Program-made: the position numbers and the translations under genes
Part shown: positions 25,141-34,455 of the stretch, piece by piece
Layout: each line of letters starts with the position of its first letter
How positions within the stretch are numbered: the stretch's first letter is position 1
Assembly (NCBI GenBank): GCA_006226595.1
Contig: SBGP01000048.1
Span: 1 to 64,000, forward strand
Length of the DNA stretch: 64,000 bases
Reading direction: 5' to 3'
Source: Deltaproteobacteria bacterium
Lineage (GTDB): Bacteria; Myxococcota_A; UBA796; GCA-2862545
Notes under the pieces: model-generated
The model's input: only the letters and a program-made list of their open reading frames with translations
What the model was told of the DNA's origin: nothing
Databases searched by the model: none

Positions 25141-28100
25141 ATGCCGCGCACCTCGGTATTGCTCTTGGCGCTGGTCGCCTGTGGCTCGCCCTCGGATGAC
25201 ACCGGTTCGGACACCCCGTTCACCGCACCGGTCGTCACCACCAACCCCGCCGACTCCGCGCCGTCGACCGTCGACATCGAGGGTGTGATCGAGGTCGAGG
25301 CCACGGGTCCCGGCACGATCACCTACGAGTATCGATGGGTGTCGGGTGACCAGACGTGGAGTCAGGCTCGTCTTCCCGGTACGGCCACCACGCGTGGCGA
25401 GACCTGGAACCTGACGGTCACGCCCTACGCCGGAGACACGTCGGGCCCGACGGCGACCGCCAGCGTGCTGATCACGAATGGCGAGCCGACCCTCGCGGGC
25501 GCCAGCTTCTCTCCGGCCACGCCGACCCTCGGCCAGGCCCTGACCTGTGTGCCCGACGCCATCGATCCCGACGGCGACGCGCTCAGCTACACCTATCGGT
25601 GGGAGCTCGATGGCACGGACGCCGGCGTCTCGGGCGATACCCTGCCCGCGAACCTGGTGACCACCGGTGTGCTCATCGGGTGTGGCGTGACCGCCTCCGA
25701 TGGCGAGTTCACCACGGCCGAGGTGGTGATCACGGGCACCGTGGACAACGGCCCGCCGTCCGTCGACGGCGCTTCGATCGTCCCCGCTTCCCCGTCGTCG
25801 ACCCAGACCGCGACCTGTGTGCCGGGCAATGGCTCCGACCCGGACGGCGACACGGTGAGCTTCAACTACGCCTGGTACGTGAACGCGGTGGACGTGGGGG
25901 TCAACACCGACACCCTCGACCCCAGCTACTTCGTGCGCGGCGACAGCCTGATCTGCGCGGTCACCCCGACCGATGGCGTCGCGACCGGCGCGCCGGTGAA
26001 CAGCCCGCAGGCGTTCGTCCGCAACTCGGCTCCCGAAGTCACCTCGGTCGACATCGACCCGCTGTCGCCGCTGGCCTCCGACACCATCCAGTGCTCGGCC
26101 ACCGCGACCGATCCGGATGGCGACAACCTGACCTACAGCTACCGTTGGTTCATCAACGGCGCCGAACAGGGCGAGACCAGCAACCTGCTGCTCCCCGGCA
26201 GCCTGCAGTTCCAGGACAACGTCCAGTGCGAGGCCACGGCCTCCGACGGCACCGAGACCGCCTCGGCCACGTCCCCGATCGCAGTCGTGGGCAACACCCC
26301 GCCGACAGTCATCGGGCTCGCGATCACGCCGAACCCGGCGAACGCGACCCAGGCCCTGACCTGTGCCTATGACAGCACCTACGACGAAGACGGCCACCCC
26401 GTGACCGTGAGCTACGAGTGGAGCGTCGCCGGCAGCGTGGTCGGCAGCGGCTCGACCCTGGCCGCGGGCAACGCGGTCCGCGACCAGACGGTCACCTGCT
26501 CGGCCACGCCGAACGACGGCACTGCCGACGGTTCCTCCGTCACCGCGAACCTCGTGCTCGACAACGCCCCTCCGGGCGAGCCGACCGTCAGCGTGACCCC
26601 GGCCGTGCCGACCGAGACCGACAACATCACCTGCTCGGCTTCCGCCACCGACCCCGATGGCGACAGCCTCAGCTACAGCTACACCTGGTTCGTCAACGGC
26701 TCCGAGGTCGCCCAGGGCGCCGTCCTCACCGCGGGCAGCGTGGCCCGTGGCGAGCTGGCTCGCTGCGAAGCGGTCGCCACCGATGGCGAGCTCACCGGCC
26801 CGACCGGCTCGCTCGAGCTCACCCCCGGCAACCAGATCCCGGTGATCAACAGCGTCACCGTCACGCCGTCCACGGCACTGGCGGGCGAATCGCTGACCTG
26901 TGCGGTCGACGCGAGTGACGGCGACGGCGACACGCTGACCACCTCGTACAGCTGGACCCGCAACGGCTCGCCCCTCGGCATCACCAGCGCGACCCTCGAC
27001 GGCGGCGCGGTGTCCTTCGGCTTCGGCGACGTGCTCGCGTGCATCGCCACCGTGCGGGATGCGTACAGCTCGGTGAACGGCACCAGCAACAACGTGGCCA
27101 TCGGCAACACTCCGCCGGAGCTCGCGGGCGCGTTTATCACGCCCCCGGGCGCCCACACCGGCCAGGCCTTGACCTGCACCGCCGGTGCCGCGAGCGACCC
27201 GGACGGACAGTCCGTGTCGACCAGCTTCTCGTGGACCGTCGATGGCGTTGCCGCCGGCAATGGCGCGACGCTCTCCGCGTTCACCGCGGCCCGCGGTCAG
27301 ACGGCCACGTGCACCGCCACGCCGACCGACGGCGTGACCAGCGGCGACCCGGTCGTGGCCAACATCGTGATCCTCAACGCGCCTCCGTCGGCGCCGAGCG
27401 TGACCGTGGGCCCGAATGGTGCCAACGGCGGTGACTCGCTGGTGTGTGTCGCCGCGGCCACCGATGCCGACAACGACGCGCTCACCTACGAGTACACCTG
27501 GTTCGTCGGCAGCGACCAGATCGGTACCGGTGCGAGCCTGGCTCCCGGCAGTGCGAGCCGCGACGAGGTGGTTCGCTGCGAAGCGCGCGCCAACGACGGC
27601 ACCACGGTCGGCCCGGCCGGAACGGGCAGCATCACGCTGCTCAACCAGCCGCCGACCGTCGATAGCGTGACGGTGAGCCCCGCGTCGCCCGGCACCAATG
27701 ACGCCATCACCTGCCTGGTCGAGGGCAGCGACGACGACGGCGACACCCTGACCGTCACCTACGAGTGGATCCTCAACGGCACGACCACCAGCTACACCGG
27801 CGAGACCTTCGGTGGCAGCGTGTCGGTCGGCAACACGCTCGCCTGTCGGGCGACGGTCGAAGACGACCAGTTCTCGGCGACGCGCACGTCGTCCACGGTG
27901 ACCGTGGCCAACAGCCTGCCGGTGGTGACGGGCGTGGCCATCGAGCCCACCAGCCCGCAGACAGGCGACAACCTCACGTGCACCTACGCGAGCACCAACG
28001 ACACCGACGGCCAGAGCGTGACCGTCAGCTTCCGCTGGCTCAACGGCGCAAGCGTGCTCGGCACCGGAGCGACCCTCCCGGCCGGTACTGCGAAGGGAAC

Positions 28101-30231
28101 GACCGTGACCTGCGAGGCCACCCCGAACGACGGTGTCGAGAACGGCATCCCGGTGACCGCGGACACGACGATCGTGAACACGCCTCCGGTGCTCGGCGGC
28201 GCGAACATCTCGCCGACCACCAACGCGACCGAGGGGACCACCTTCACCTGTAGCGCCGGATCGCTGTCCGACGCAGACAACGACAGCGTGACCGTCTCCT
28301 ACGCCTGGCTGCGCAACGGCAGCGCGATCAACGGCGCGACGAGCACCACCCTGACGGGTAGCTCGTTCAACAAGGGCGACAGCATCGCGTGCCGGGTCAC
28401 CCCGAGCGATGACGAGGACACCGGCACGGCTCAGACGAGCGTGTCGGTCACCGTGCAGAACAGCGCGCCCACCGGTGGCACGGTCTCCCTGAGCCCCGGC
28501 AGCGCCACCGAGACCTCGACGCTCACCTGTGCGGGCTCCGGCGCCACCGACCCCGACGGTGACAGCGTGAGCTACACGTACCGCTGGTACAACGGCAACA
28601 CCGTCATCAACGGCGCCACCACCGCCACGCTCACCGGCGCGAACTTCAACAAGAACGACAGCATCTCCTGCGAGGCCACCCCGACCGACGGCTCGGCCTC
28701 GGGCAGTGCTCTGCGCAGCAGCAGCGTCACCATCGCGAACAGCGGCCCGACCGGCGGCACCGTGAGCCTCACGCCGGGCACGGCCTACGAGGCCACCACG
28801 CTCAACTGCAGCGCGTCCGGCGCCACCGACCCCGATGGCGACACCGTGACCTACACCTACGCGTGGACGAAGGGCGGCACGGCGATCAGCGGCCAGACGG
28901 GCGCTTCGCTGACGGGCAGCTCGTTCAACAAGGGAGACGTCATCCGCTGCGTGGCCACGCCGACCGACACCCAGGCCACGGGTACCGCGCTGACCAGCGC
29001 CGCGGTGACCATCCAGAACACCAAGCCCACGCTGCCGGCGAACGGCGTCTCGCTCTCCCCGGGCACGGCGTACGAGGGCTCCACCCTCACCTGCTCCGCC
29101 AGCGGCGGCACGGACGCCGACCCGGCCGACACCGTGAGCTACACGTACACCTGGTACGTGAACAACTCGGTGGTCTCCAACCAGACGGGCACCACGCTCA
29201 CCGGCACGTCGTTCAACAAGAACGACCAGGTGAAGTGCCGCGTTACGCCCACCGACGGAACCGACACCGGCACCCCCGTGACGAGCGCCATCGTCGGCAT
29301 CTCGAACACGGCGCCGAGCCAGCCCTCGGTGACCATGTCGCCGACGACCATCCAGACCCTCACCGACATCACCTGCAACCCGTCCTCCACCGACGTCGAT
29401 CCGGCAGACACGGTCACATACCAGGACTACCAGTGGATGGTGAACAGCACGGTCATCGCGCCGACGACCAAGACCCTCGACGAGGCCAACATCAAGAAGG
29501 GCGACCAGGTCCGCTGCTCCGCGGTGCCTTCGGACGGCACGACCACCGGTACTCGCGGCTACGCGGTCATGCAGACGGTCGCCAACACCGCGCCCTCCAT
29601 GGGCGCGGTGACGGTCGCCTACATTACACGCGTCGGCGTGCTCAGCTGCGGCGGCACGGCTACCGACCCGGACGTCACCGACGGCGTGGACACCATGGCC
29701 TACACGTACAAGTGGTGGTACACGTCCGCCATCGGCAACCGTCCCCTCTCGCAGGGCACCACGGCGACCATCACGCCGGGTTCGACCGGGTACTACTACT
29801 GCACGAAGACCGGGTCGGACGGCACCGCCTCGTCTTCCGGAAGCTCGGACTACTACTACTGGGACGGCAGCCTCGGGTGTGACCCGTTCTGCCTCTCCCG
29901 CTGGGAGACCGAGCTCGACCTGCCTCGTGCCGAGATCCTGTTTGGCGCCGAGCGCCTGACCTTCCCGACCGAGGGCCAGGACGACTGTCAGGTGCAGGTG
30001 GACCTCGACCGCTACAACGTCGTTGCCGACCGCTGGGAGGCGGTGTGGAGCGGCCAGACCTTCGAGAGCGAGCTGGAGCTCGACCACTCGCTGCAGCTCG
30101 ATGATGCCGAGTACCGCATGCGGGTGACCGCGGAGGGCTGCGACGAGGAGCTGTTCGAGGTCGCGATCGACGGGAAGTGGCACAGCCTGACCCCGAAGGT
30201 CCTCGACGAGGGCCAGCGCATCGAGCGGTGA
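25141..30231 (+). CDS. Giant lipoprotein of about 17 Ig-like/PKD-like repeats
   Basis: The 1,696-aa surface protein begins with a lipoprotein signal (MPRTSVLLLALVAC). About 17 tandem beta-sandwich repeats of roughly 90-97 residues follow, each with the pattern N.PP ... I.P ... LTC ... DPDGD.V.Y.Y.W..NG ... C.ATP.DG. The two conserved Cys in each unit could form one disulfide per domain. DPDGD loops suggest calcium binding. Units near 28.3-29.3 kb are the most alike. A Cys-containing C-terminal domain (about 1580-1696, GCDPFCLSRWE ... QDDCQVQVDLD) closes it and is not a repeat. Likely a long surface stalk or adhesin-like molecule. The start is chosen for GGAGAG seven bases upstream; ATG 25126 is an alternative. 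A GH113-type gene follows after 11 bases. Confidence 0.85.
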   Translation: MPRTSVLLLALVACGSPSDDTGSDTPFTAPVVTTNPADSAPSTVDIEGVIEVEATGPGTITYEYRWVSGDQTWSQARLPGTATTRGETWNLTVTPYAGDTSGPTATASVLITNGEPTLAGASFSPATPTLGQALTCVPDAIDPDGDALSYTYRWELDGTDAGVSGDTLPANLVTTGVLIGCGVTASDGEFTTAEVVITGTVDNGPPSVDGASIVPASPSSTQTATCVPGNGSDPDGDTVSFNYAWYVNAVDVGVNTDTLDPSYFVRGDSLICAVTPTDGVATGAPVNSPQAFVRNSAPEVTSVDIDPLSPLASDTIQCSATATDPDGDNLTYSYRWFINGAEQGETSNLLLPGSLQFQDNVQCEATASDGTETASATSPIAVVGNTPPTVIGLAITPNPANATQALTCAYDSTYDEDGHPVTVSYEWSVAGSVVGSGSTLAAGNAVRDQTVTCSATPNDGTADGSSVTANLVLDNAPPGEPTVSVTPAVPTETDNITCSASATDPDGDSLSYSYTWFVNGSEVAQGAVLTAGSVARGELARCEAVATDGELTGPTGSLELTPGNQIPVINSVTVTPSTALAGESLTCAVDASDGDGDTLTTSYSWTRNGSPLGITSATLDGGAVSFGFGDVLACIATVRDAYSSVNGTSNNVAIGNTPPELAGAFITPPGAHTGQALTCTAGAASDPDGQSVSTSFSWTVDGVAAGNGATLSAFTAARGQTATCTATPTDGVTSGDPVVANIVILNAPPSAPSVTVGPNGANGGDSLVCVAAATDADNDALTYEYTWFVGSDQIGTGASLAPGSASRDEVVRCEARANDGTTVGPAGTGSITLLNQPPTVDSVTVSPASPGTNDAITCLVEGSDDDGDTLTVTYEWILNGTTTSYTGETFGGSVSVGNTLACRATVEDDQFSATRTSSTVTVANSLPVVTGVAIEPTSPQTGDNLTCTYASTNDTDGQSVTVSFRWLNGASVLGTGATLPAGTAKGTTVTCEATPNDGVENGIPVTADTTIVNTPPVLGGANISPTTNATEGTTFTCSAGSLSDADNDSVTVSYAWLRNGSAINGATSTTLTGSSFNKGDSIACRVTPSDDEDTGTAQTSVSVTVQNSAPTGGTVSLSPGSATETSTLTCAGSGATDPDGDSVSYTYRWYNGNTVINGATTATLTGANFNKNDSISCEATPTDGSASGSALRSSSVTIANSGPTGGTVSLTPGTAYEATTLNCSASGATDPDGDTVTYTYAWTKGGTAISGQTGASLTGSSFNKGDVIRCVATPTDTQATGTALTSAAVTIQNTKPTLPANGVSLSPGTAYEGSTLTCSASGGTDADPADTVSYTYTWYVNNSVVSNQTGTTLTGTSFNKNDQVKCRVTPTDGTDTGTPVTSAIVGISNTAPSQPSVTMSPTTIQTLTDITCNPSSTDVDPADTVTYQDYQWMVNSTVIAPTTKTLDEANIKKGDQVRCSAVPSDGTTTGTRGYAVMQTVANTAPSMGAVTVAYITRVGVLSCGGTATDPDVTDGVDTMAYTYKWWYTSAIGNRPLSQGTTATITPGSTGYYYCTKTGSDGTASSSGSSDYYYWDGSLGCDPFCLSRWETELDLPRAEILFGAERLTFPTEGQDDCQVQVDLDRYNVVADRWEAVWSGQTFESELELDHSLQLDDAEYRMRVTAEGCDEELFEVAIDGKWHSLTPKVLDEGQRIER
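28366..29220 (+). repeat. Recently homogenised Ig-repeat units in the giant lipoprotein
   Basis: The exact nonamer TTCAACAAG recurs at 28366, 28645, 28924 and 29212, i.e. at 279, 279 and 288-base spacing, inside blocks that read LTGSSFNKGD, LTGANFNKND, LTGSSFNKGD and LTGTSFNKND. Surrounding bases are also highly similar, unlike the more diverged units before 28.2 kb. This marks a recently expanded or gene-converted part of the repeat array. Confidence 0.8.
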
Positions 30232-30242
30232 TACCGGGGAGC

Positions 30243-31259
30243 ATGCACCTGCTCCTCGCAATCGCACTCGCACACGGCGCCCCGGCACCGGCCCACGATG
30301 GCTCGGTCCGGGGCGTCACTGTCAGTTGCCCCACCTGGGGCTACGAGTGGGGTACGGACGCGATGGTCGAGACCCTCGACGAGCTCGAGGAGCTCGGTGT
30401 GAACTGGGTCGCCATCCACCCCTACGCCCGCATCCGCGCCGATGGCACCGTCGCCTGGCGAAGCCATGACGAGAGCCCGGAGTGGATTGCACGGCCGATC
30501 CGCGAGGCTCACGCTCGTGGCATGAAGGTGCTGATCAAGCCGCATCTCGCGTACTGGGGCTCGCCGTTCGCATGGCGCGGCGAGATCACCTTCGACGAGG
30601 ACGAGGAGTGGGCGCGCTTCTTCACGACCTACGAGGGCTGGGTCACCGAGATCGCCCGCCACTCCGACGGCGCCGATGCCTTCGCGGTGGGAACGGAGCT
30701 CGACCGCACCGTACATCGCGACGAGTGGCGTGCGGTGATCACCGCCGTGCGCGCCGAGAGCCCAGCCGCCCTGACCTACGCCGCGAACTGGACCGACTTC
30801 GCCGAGGTCCCGTTCTGGGGCGAGCTCGATGCCGTCGGCGTACAGGCCTACTTTCCGCTCGTCGACGCGAACACCGAGCCCACTGACGCCGCGCTCTCCG
30901 AGGGCTGGAAGCGGGTCGTCGACCAGCTGATGGTCGTCGCCGAGGCCGAGGACAAGCCGGTGGTGCTCACCGAGCTCGGCTACCCGCGGAGCGAGCGCGC
31001 TGCCCGAGAGCCCTGGCAGGCAGACGACGACGCGAACTTCGAGCACCTGCAGACCCGGGCCCTGCGTACCGCGATTGCCGCCATCGACGCCGAGCCACGC
31101 ATCGTCGGCGCCTTCTTGTGGAAGTGGTTCCCGGGCCAGCACCTGCCCCGCGACTTCGCCCTCCAGCGGCCCGCCGCCCGCGCAGTACTCAGCGAGGAGT
31201 GGGCCCCTCGCATCGCGACCAGCCCGCCCACAACGCCAGCCCCGCTACCGGCACCGTGA
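30243..31259 (+). CDS. Secreted GH113-like glycoside hydrolase
   Basis: The 338-aa product has a short signal peptide (MHLLLAIALAHGAPAPA) and a TIM barrel resembling GH113 (beta-mannanase-related). It shows VRGVTVSCPTWGYEWGT, VNWVAIHPYA, MKVLIKPH, VGTELDRTV with the candidate acid/base Glu152, AANWTDF and VVLTELGYP with candidate nucleophile Glu244, ending in a FLWKWFPG motif. It would act on a beta-linked polysaccharide outside the cytoplasm. It starts 11 bases after the giant Ig lipoprotein and is probably co-transcribed, suggesting joint work at the surface. Its 3' end overlaps a convergent membrane-protein gene by 71 bases. Confidence 0.75.
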   Translation: MHLLLAIALAHGAPAPAHDGSVRGVTVSCPTWGYEWGTDAMVETLDELEELGVNWVAIHPYARIRADGTVAWRSHDESPEWIARPIREAHARGMKVLIKPHLAYWGSPFAWRGEITFDEDEEWARFFTTYEGWVTEIARHSDGADAFAVGTELDRTVHRDEWRAVITAVRAESPAALTYAANWTDFAEVPFWGELDAVGVQAYFPLVDANTEPTDAALSEGWKRVVDQLMVVAEAEDKPVVLTELGYPRSERAAREPWQADDDANFEHLQTRALRTAIAAIDAEPRIVGAFLWKWFPGQHLPRDFALQRPAARAVLSEEWAPRIATSPPTTPAPLPAP

Positions 31260-31650
31260 GGATGTCGCTCGGGTCCATGGTCACCGCGACCGGGCGCACC
31301 TCGGTCCAGCGGTCGAGCGCCCACCACAGCGGGAACTGAAGCGCTCCCACTCCCCAGGCATAGGCGTTGGCGAAGGCGGGCCACAGCTGGAGCAGCGTGA
31401 AGCCGACCGCGGTGAACGCGGTGGCGCCGAGCAACACCCGCCGCGAGGGTTGGAGCGGTCGCGACTGGAACAGCTCGACGACGCCCTGCAGAAACAGCGG
31501 GAAGAACAGCATAACCCCGACGTCCGAGAGCTTGCCGGTCACCACCCCGGGCCACGACCAACGCCACCAGTGGTCGTTGGCCACCATCAACGCGAGCCCC
31601 GCGAGGGGTACCGGATGCAGCAGGCCACCGCCCGGGACCGGTGCCTTCAC
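31189..31650 (-). CDS. Small four-helix membrane protein
   Basis: The 153-aa product has about four membrane segments (LLHPVPLAGLALMV, VGVMLFFPLFLQGVVELF, RVLLGATAFTAVGFTLLQLW, DILTVPVAGLALWAGW) and charged loops including a WWALDRWTEVRP motif. It begins at GTG 31650, overlapping the MATE stop by four bases (GTGA), so it is translated with the exporter. Family not recognised. Its last 71 bases overlap the 3' end of the GH113-like gene on the other strand, which is unusual. Confidence 0.6.
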   Translation of the reverse strand: MKAPVPGGGLLHPVPLAGLALMVANDHWWRWSWPGVVTGKLSDVGVMLFFPLFLQGVVELFQSRPLQPSRRVLLGATAFTAVGFTLLQLWPAFANAYAWGVGALQFPLWWALDRWTEVRPVAVTMDPSDILTVPVAGLALWAGWSRCEGPTPR

Positions 31651-32996
31651 GCGTGCACGCGCGCGGCGCCCACCGCCATCACCTGCCGCAGGCGAATCGC
31701 GAGGAAGGCACTCACCGTCGCGAGGCCGAGGACCATGCCGTACCACACGCCCTGCGGGCCCATGCCGAGCTCGAAGCTCAGCAGGTAGCCCGCGGGCAAG
31801 CCAACGACCCAGTATCCGAGCACGTTCGCGAGGGTCGGTACCCGCACGTCCCCTGCCCCACGAAGCACGCCGAACATCGTGACCTGCAGGCCGTCGAACA
31901 CCTGGAAGAATCCGGCGATGGGCAGCAGGCTCACCGCGATGGCGAGCACGGCCGCGTCCTTGGTGTACAGCCCGACCAGCGCCCCCGGGGCGAGGCGAAA
32001 CACCGTCGCCGATAGCGCCATGCCCAGCGCACCGAGCCCGACCGCCAGCACCGCCGCCCGCGACCACGGCAGTCGCGCGCCGATGAGGTTCCCGACGCGC
32101 GTCGCGCCCGCCTGGGACAGCCCCAGGGCGTACATGAACGTCAGGGAACAGAGGTTGAGGGCGACCGCGTGCCCCCCGAGAGCCGTCTCGCCGTACCACC
32201 CGACGAACACGGTGGTCGCGTTGAACGCCCACACCTCGAGGCCCGTCTGCAGCCCGAGCGGCAGGCCCAGGGCGAGCAGCGGGCGCTGCGCTGCCGGGGT
32301 GAGGGCGTCACCAAAGCCGCGCCAGACCGCGCGGATACGGTCGCGAACCAGCCACAGCAGCGCCACGAGCAGGAACACGTTGCACAGGGTCGTCGCGACG
32401 CCCGCGCCCGCGGCTCCCATCGCAGGGATGGGCCCCCAGCCGTAGACAAGGGCCAGGTCGAGCGGGATGTTGAGAAGGTTGCCCGCGAGGATGGCGACCG
32501 TGGCGGGCCGCATGACCTCGAAGCCCTGCAGCCACGCGCGCACCGCACCGAAGCACAGCGTGAAGGGCACGCCGGGCAGCAGCCACGCGGCATACGCAGC
32601 AGCGTCGCCGATCGCGCCCGCCGGCTGACCGAGCCACGCGAGACCCGGAGCCGCCATCAGGTACCAGGGAATCAGCGCGACGGACAGCCACAGCGCGAGC
32701 CCGAGTCCACGAGCGAGGGCGGCGCCCACCGCCTCGTCGTCTCCGGCTCCGAAGGCCTGGCTCACCACCGGGTCCAGCGCGCGGATGGCGCCGATGCCGA
32801 CGACCATGCCCGCGAAGGTCCAGGTGTTGCCGAGGGCCAGGGCCGCGAGCGCCTCGTCACCCAGCTGACCGACGAGGATCGTGTCGGTCGTGCCCATGAG
32901 CACGTGGCCGAGCATGCCGAGTCCCACAGGCCACGCGAGTCGCCACAGCCGGGCGGCCTCACGCAGGGCAGTGGGTTCTTCCAGGCCAGCTCGCAT
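31647..32996 (-). CDS. MATE-family multidrug/solute exporter (NorM-like)
   Basis: The 449-aa protein has about 12 membrane segments in two homologous halves. The N-terminal block LAWPVGLGMLGHVLMGTTDTILVGQLGDEALAALALG is the classic MATE signature, with DPVVSQAFGAGDDEAVG after it and a matching second-half block (LGLPLGLQTGLEVWAFN ... GLSQAGATRVGNLIGA). These exporters use Na+ or H+ gradients to expel cationic drugs or metabolites. The start at 32996 sits directly before the first helix; in-frame extension to 33329 is rejected because it reads through an intergenic gap and a neighbour. It is followed by a four-base-overlapping membrane gene. Confidence 0.9.
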   Translation of the reverse strand: MRAGLEEPTALREAARLWRLAWPVGLGMLGHVLMGTTDTILVGQLGDEALAALALGNTWTFAGMVVGIGAIRALDPVVSQAFGAGDDEAVGAALARGLGLALWLSVALIPWYLMAAPGLAWLGQPAGAIGDAAAYAAWLLPGVPFTLCFGAVRAWLQGFEVMRPATVAILAGNLLNIPLDLALVYGWGPIPAMGAAGAGVATTLCNVFLLVALLWLVRDRIRAVWRGFGDALTPAAQRPLLALGLPLGLQTGLEVWAFNATTVFVGWYGETALGGHAVALNLCSLTFMYALGLSQAGATRVGNLIGARLPWSRAAVLAVGLGALGMALSATVFRLAPGALVGLYTKDAAVLAIAVSLLPIAGFFQVFDGLQVTMFGVLRGAGDVRVPTLANVLGYWVVGLPAGYLLSFELGMGPQGVWYGMVLGLATVSAFLAIRLRQVMAVGAARVHA

Positions 32997-33027
32997 CAGC
33001 CCGACGTGCCCCGGCAGGGGCGCGAGG

Positions 33028-33714
33028 TCAAGGCGTGCGCACGACGAGCCAGGTCCACGGTCCCCAGGTATCCGCGCAGACGCTGCGCTGATAGCGCCAG
33101 CTCGCCAGGTTGTGGGCGTGGAGATCGATGCCGTTGTGCTGCAGGCGACCATCCTGGCCGTGACCGAGCGCGAGCTCGCCGAAGTGCGTGAGGAAGGCGC
33201 GCTCGCGACCACAGCTCCCGGGTGCGGCGTACTCGTCGTCTCCCATCGCCACGACCAGACCGTCGAGGTCCTCGTCGGGCATCGGTTCCGCCGACCAGTC
33301 CTTGCCCGCGAACCACAGGCCGTCCTCACCGACCATGCTCACCGCGTTGTGCTCGCCCGCCTCGCTGACGCTGATCTCGTGGGTCAGCTGGACCGCGGTA
33401 CCGATCGGCACGTCGACCATCGGTGTGCGATCGCGCTCCTGGCCGTCGATCACCCGCCAACCGAGCCACACCGCACCCCCATCGCGCCGCTCGAAGCGAC
33501 GCACCTCGGTCATCGACGGGCACGGCGAGAGCTCGGGATCCACCTCGCCCACGCTGGCCGCCTCGAAGTGGAAGCGCGCTTCCTCCATCGAGGCCCGGTC
33601 GACGTCGTCCTGCACGAAGCAGAGGTCGAGGTGACCGCTCGTCTCGGAGGGCGGCGGTGCGCACCCCACCGCCACGCTCGCGAGACCGACGAGGAAGCGG
33701 GGTGTGGATCGCAT
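33028..33714 (-). CDS. Lipoprotein of unknown function
   Basis: The 228-aa product starts with a lipoprotein signal (MRSTPRFLVGLASVAVGC) and GGAGG lies four bases before the ATG. The mature part is mostly beta and acidic, with two pairs of Cys-containing regions (LDLCFVQ, LSPCPSM, GSCGRE, SVCADTW) that could form disulfides. It includes a DEDLDGLVVAMGDD loop. No enzyme motif recognised. It lies 31 bases before the MATE gene on the same strand and is divergent from another lipoprotein gene at 33796. Confidence 0.6.
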   Translation of the reverse strand: MRSTPRFLVGLASVAVGCAPPPSETSGHLDLCFVQDDVDRASMEEARFHFEAASVGEVDPELSPCPSMTEVRRFERRDGGAVWLGWRVIDGQERDRTPMVDVPIGTAVQLTHEISVSEAGEHNAVSMVGEDGLWFAGKDWSAEPMPDEDLDGLVVAMGDDEYAAPGSCGRERAFLTHFGELALGHGQDGRLQHNGIDLHAHNLASWRYQRSVCADTWGPWTWLVVRTP

Positions 33715-33795
33715 GCGACCTCCGAGTAAAGATGCGCAGCGTCCCTTGTGATGCGGCCAAAGCATCGGGTATCTGGGACATCAGGAGTATCTCTC

Positions 33796-34443
33796 ATGCG
33801 CGCACTGGCTCTGGCATCACTGTTTGTCTTCTCTGCCTGCACCGGCCCCGGAAACAACGTCACGGTCTCCGGCAAGAACCTGATCACGTTCTTCCCCTTC
33901 GACGGCACGGAGCGAAGCTGGACCTTCGAGAGCGATGCCGAGACGCAGCACCGCATGGTCGGCGTCCGTAGCGCCGAGCCCGAGCTCCAGAACGACGGCG
34001 CCACCGAGGTGTGGACCGTTCAGTACGACCTCGTGTGCATCGATCCCGACGACACGACCTGCACCGATCGCCACTACCGCACGATCCGTATCTCCGCGGA
34101 TGCCGGCGACGGCGTGCGCATCCACTCGATCACCGTCGGCGACGGCGCGCAGCTCGACTTCGACCCGCCGGCCCTCATCGGCGACGCCGACACCCTCCCC
34201 GACGAGGAGTGGGTCACCGAGACCAGCGCGGGCACCATCTCCGCGACGTTCACCGGCTCCGAGGCGTGCAACATCCGCTGGACCGACACCTGGGACGAGT
34301 GCATCGTCCTCGAGGTCGACGACGGCGGTGCAAACACCGGTCTCGCGGGCACGATCTGGGCGGTGGCCAGCTACAACATGGTCGCCTTCGACATCGGCGA
34401 GGACGCCGGCCGCTGGGAGCTGTCGACCGCGACCTTCGAGTAG
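33796..34443 (+). CDS. Lipoprotein of unknown function
   Basis: The 215-aa product has a lipoprotein signal (MRALALASLFVFSAC) with GGAG nine bases upstream of the ATG. The mature region is predicted beta-rich: WTFESDAETQHRMVG, VWTVQYDLVCIDPDDTTC, then FTGSEACNIRWTDTWDECIVLEVDD, with paired cysteines that may form disulfides. It resembles no family I know. The intergenic gap to the divergent 33714 gene contains TTGTGA-N18-TATCTG (33746-33775), a weak candidate promoter for this gene. Confidence 0.6.
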   Translation: MRALALASLFVFSACTGPGNNVTVSGKNLITFFPFDGTERSWTFESDAETQHRMVGVRSAEPELQNDGATEVWTVQYDLVCIDPDDTTCTDRHYRTIRISADAGDGVRIHSITVGDGAQLDFDPPALIGDADTLPDEEWVTETSAGTISATFTGSEACNIRWTDTWDECIVLEVDDGGANTGLAGTIWAVASYNMVAFDIGEDAGRWELSTATFE

Positions 34444-34455
34444 GCGCGGAGCTCG

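Noticed and set aside
24337-30288. A 1,983-codon open frame on the minus strand antisense to the giant Ig lipoprotein
   Set aside because: It mirrors the repeat-rich gene base for base, has low-complexity Arg/Gly/Val content typical of antisense high-GC frames, and no domain or start signal.
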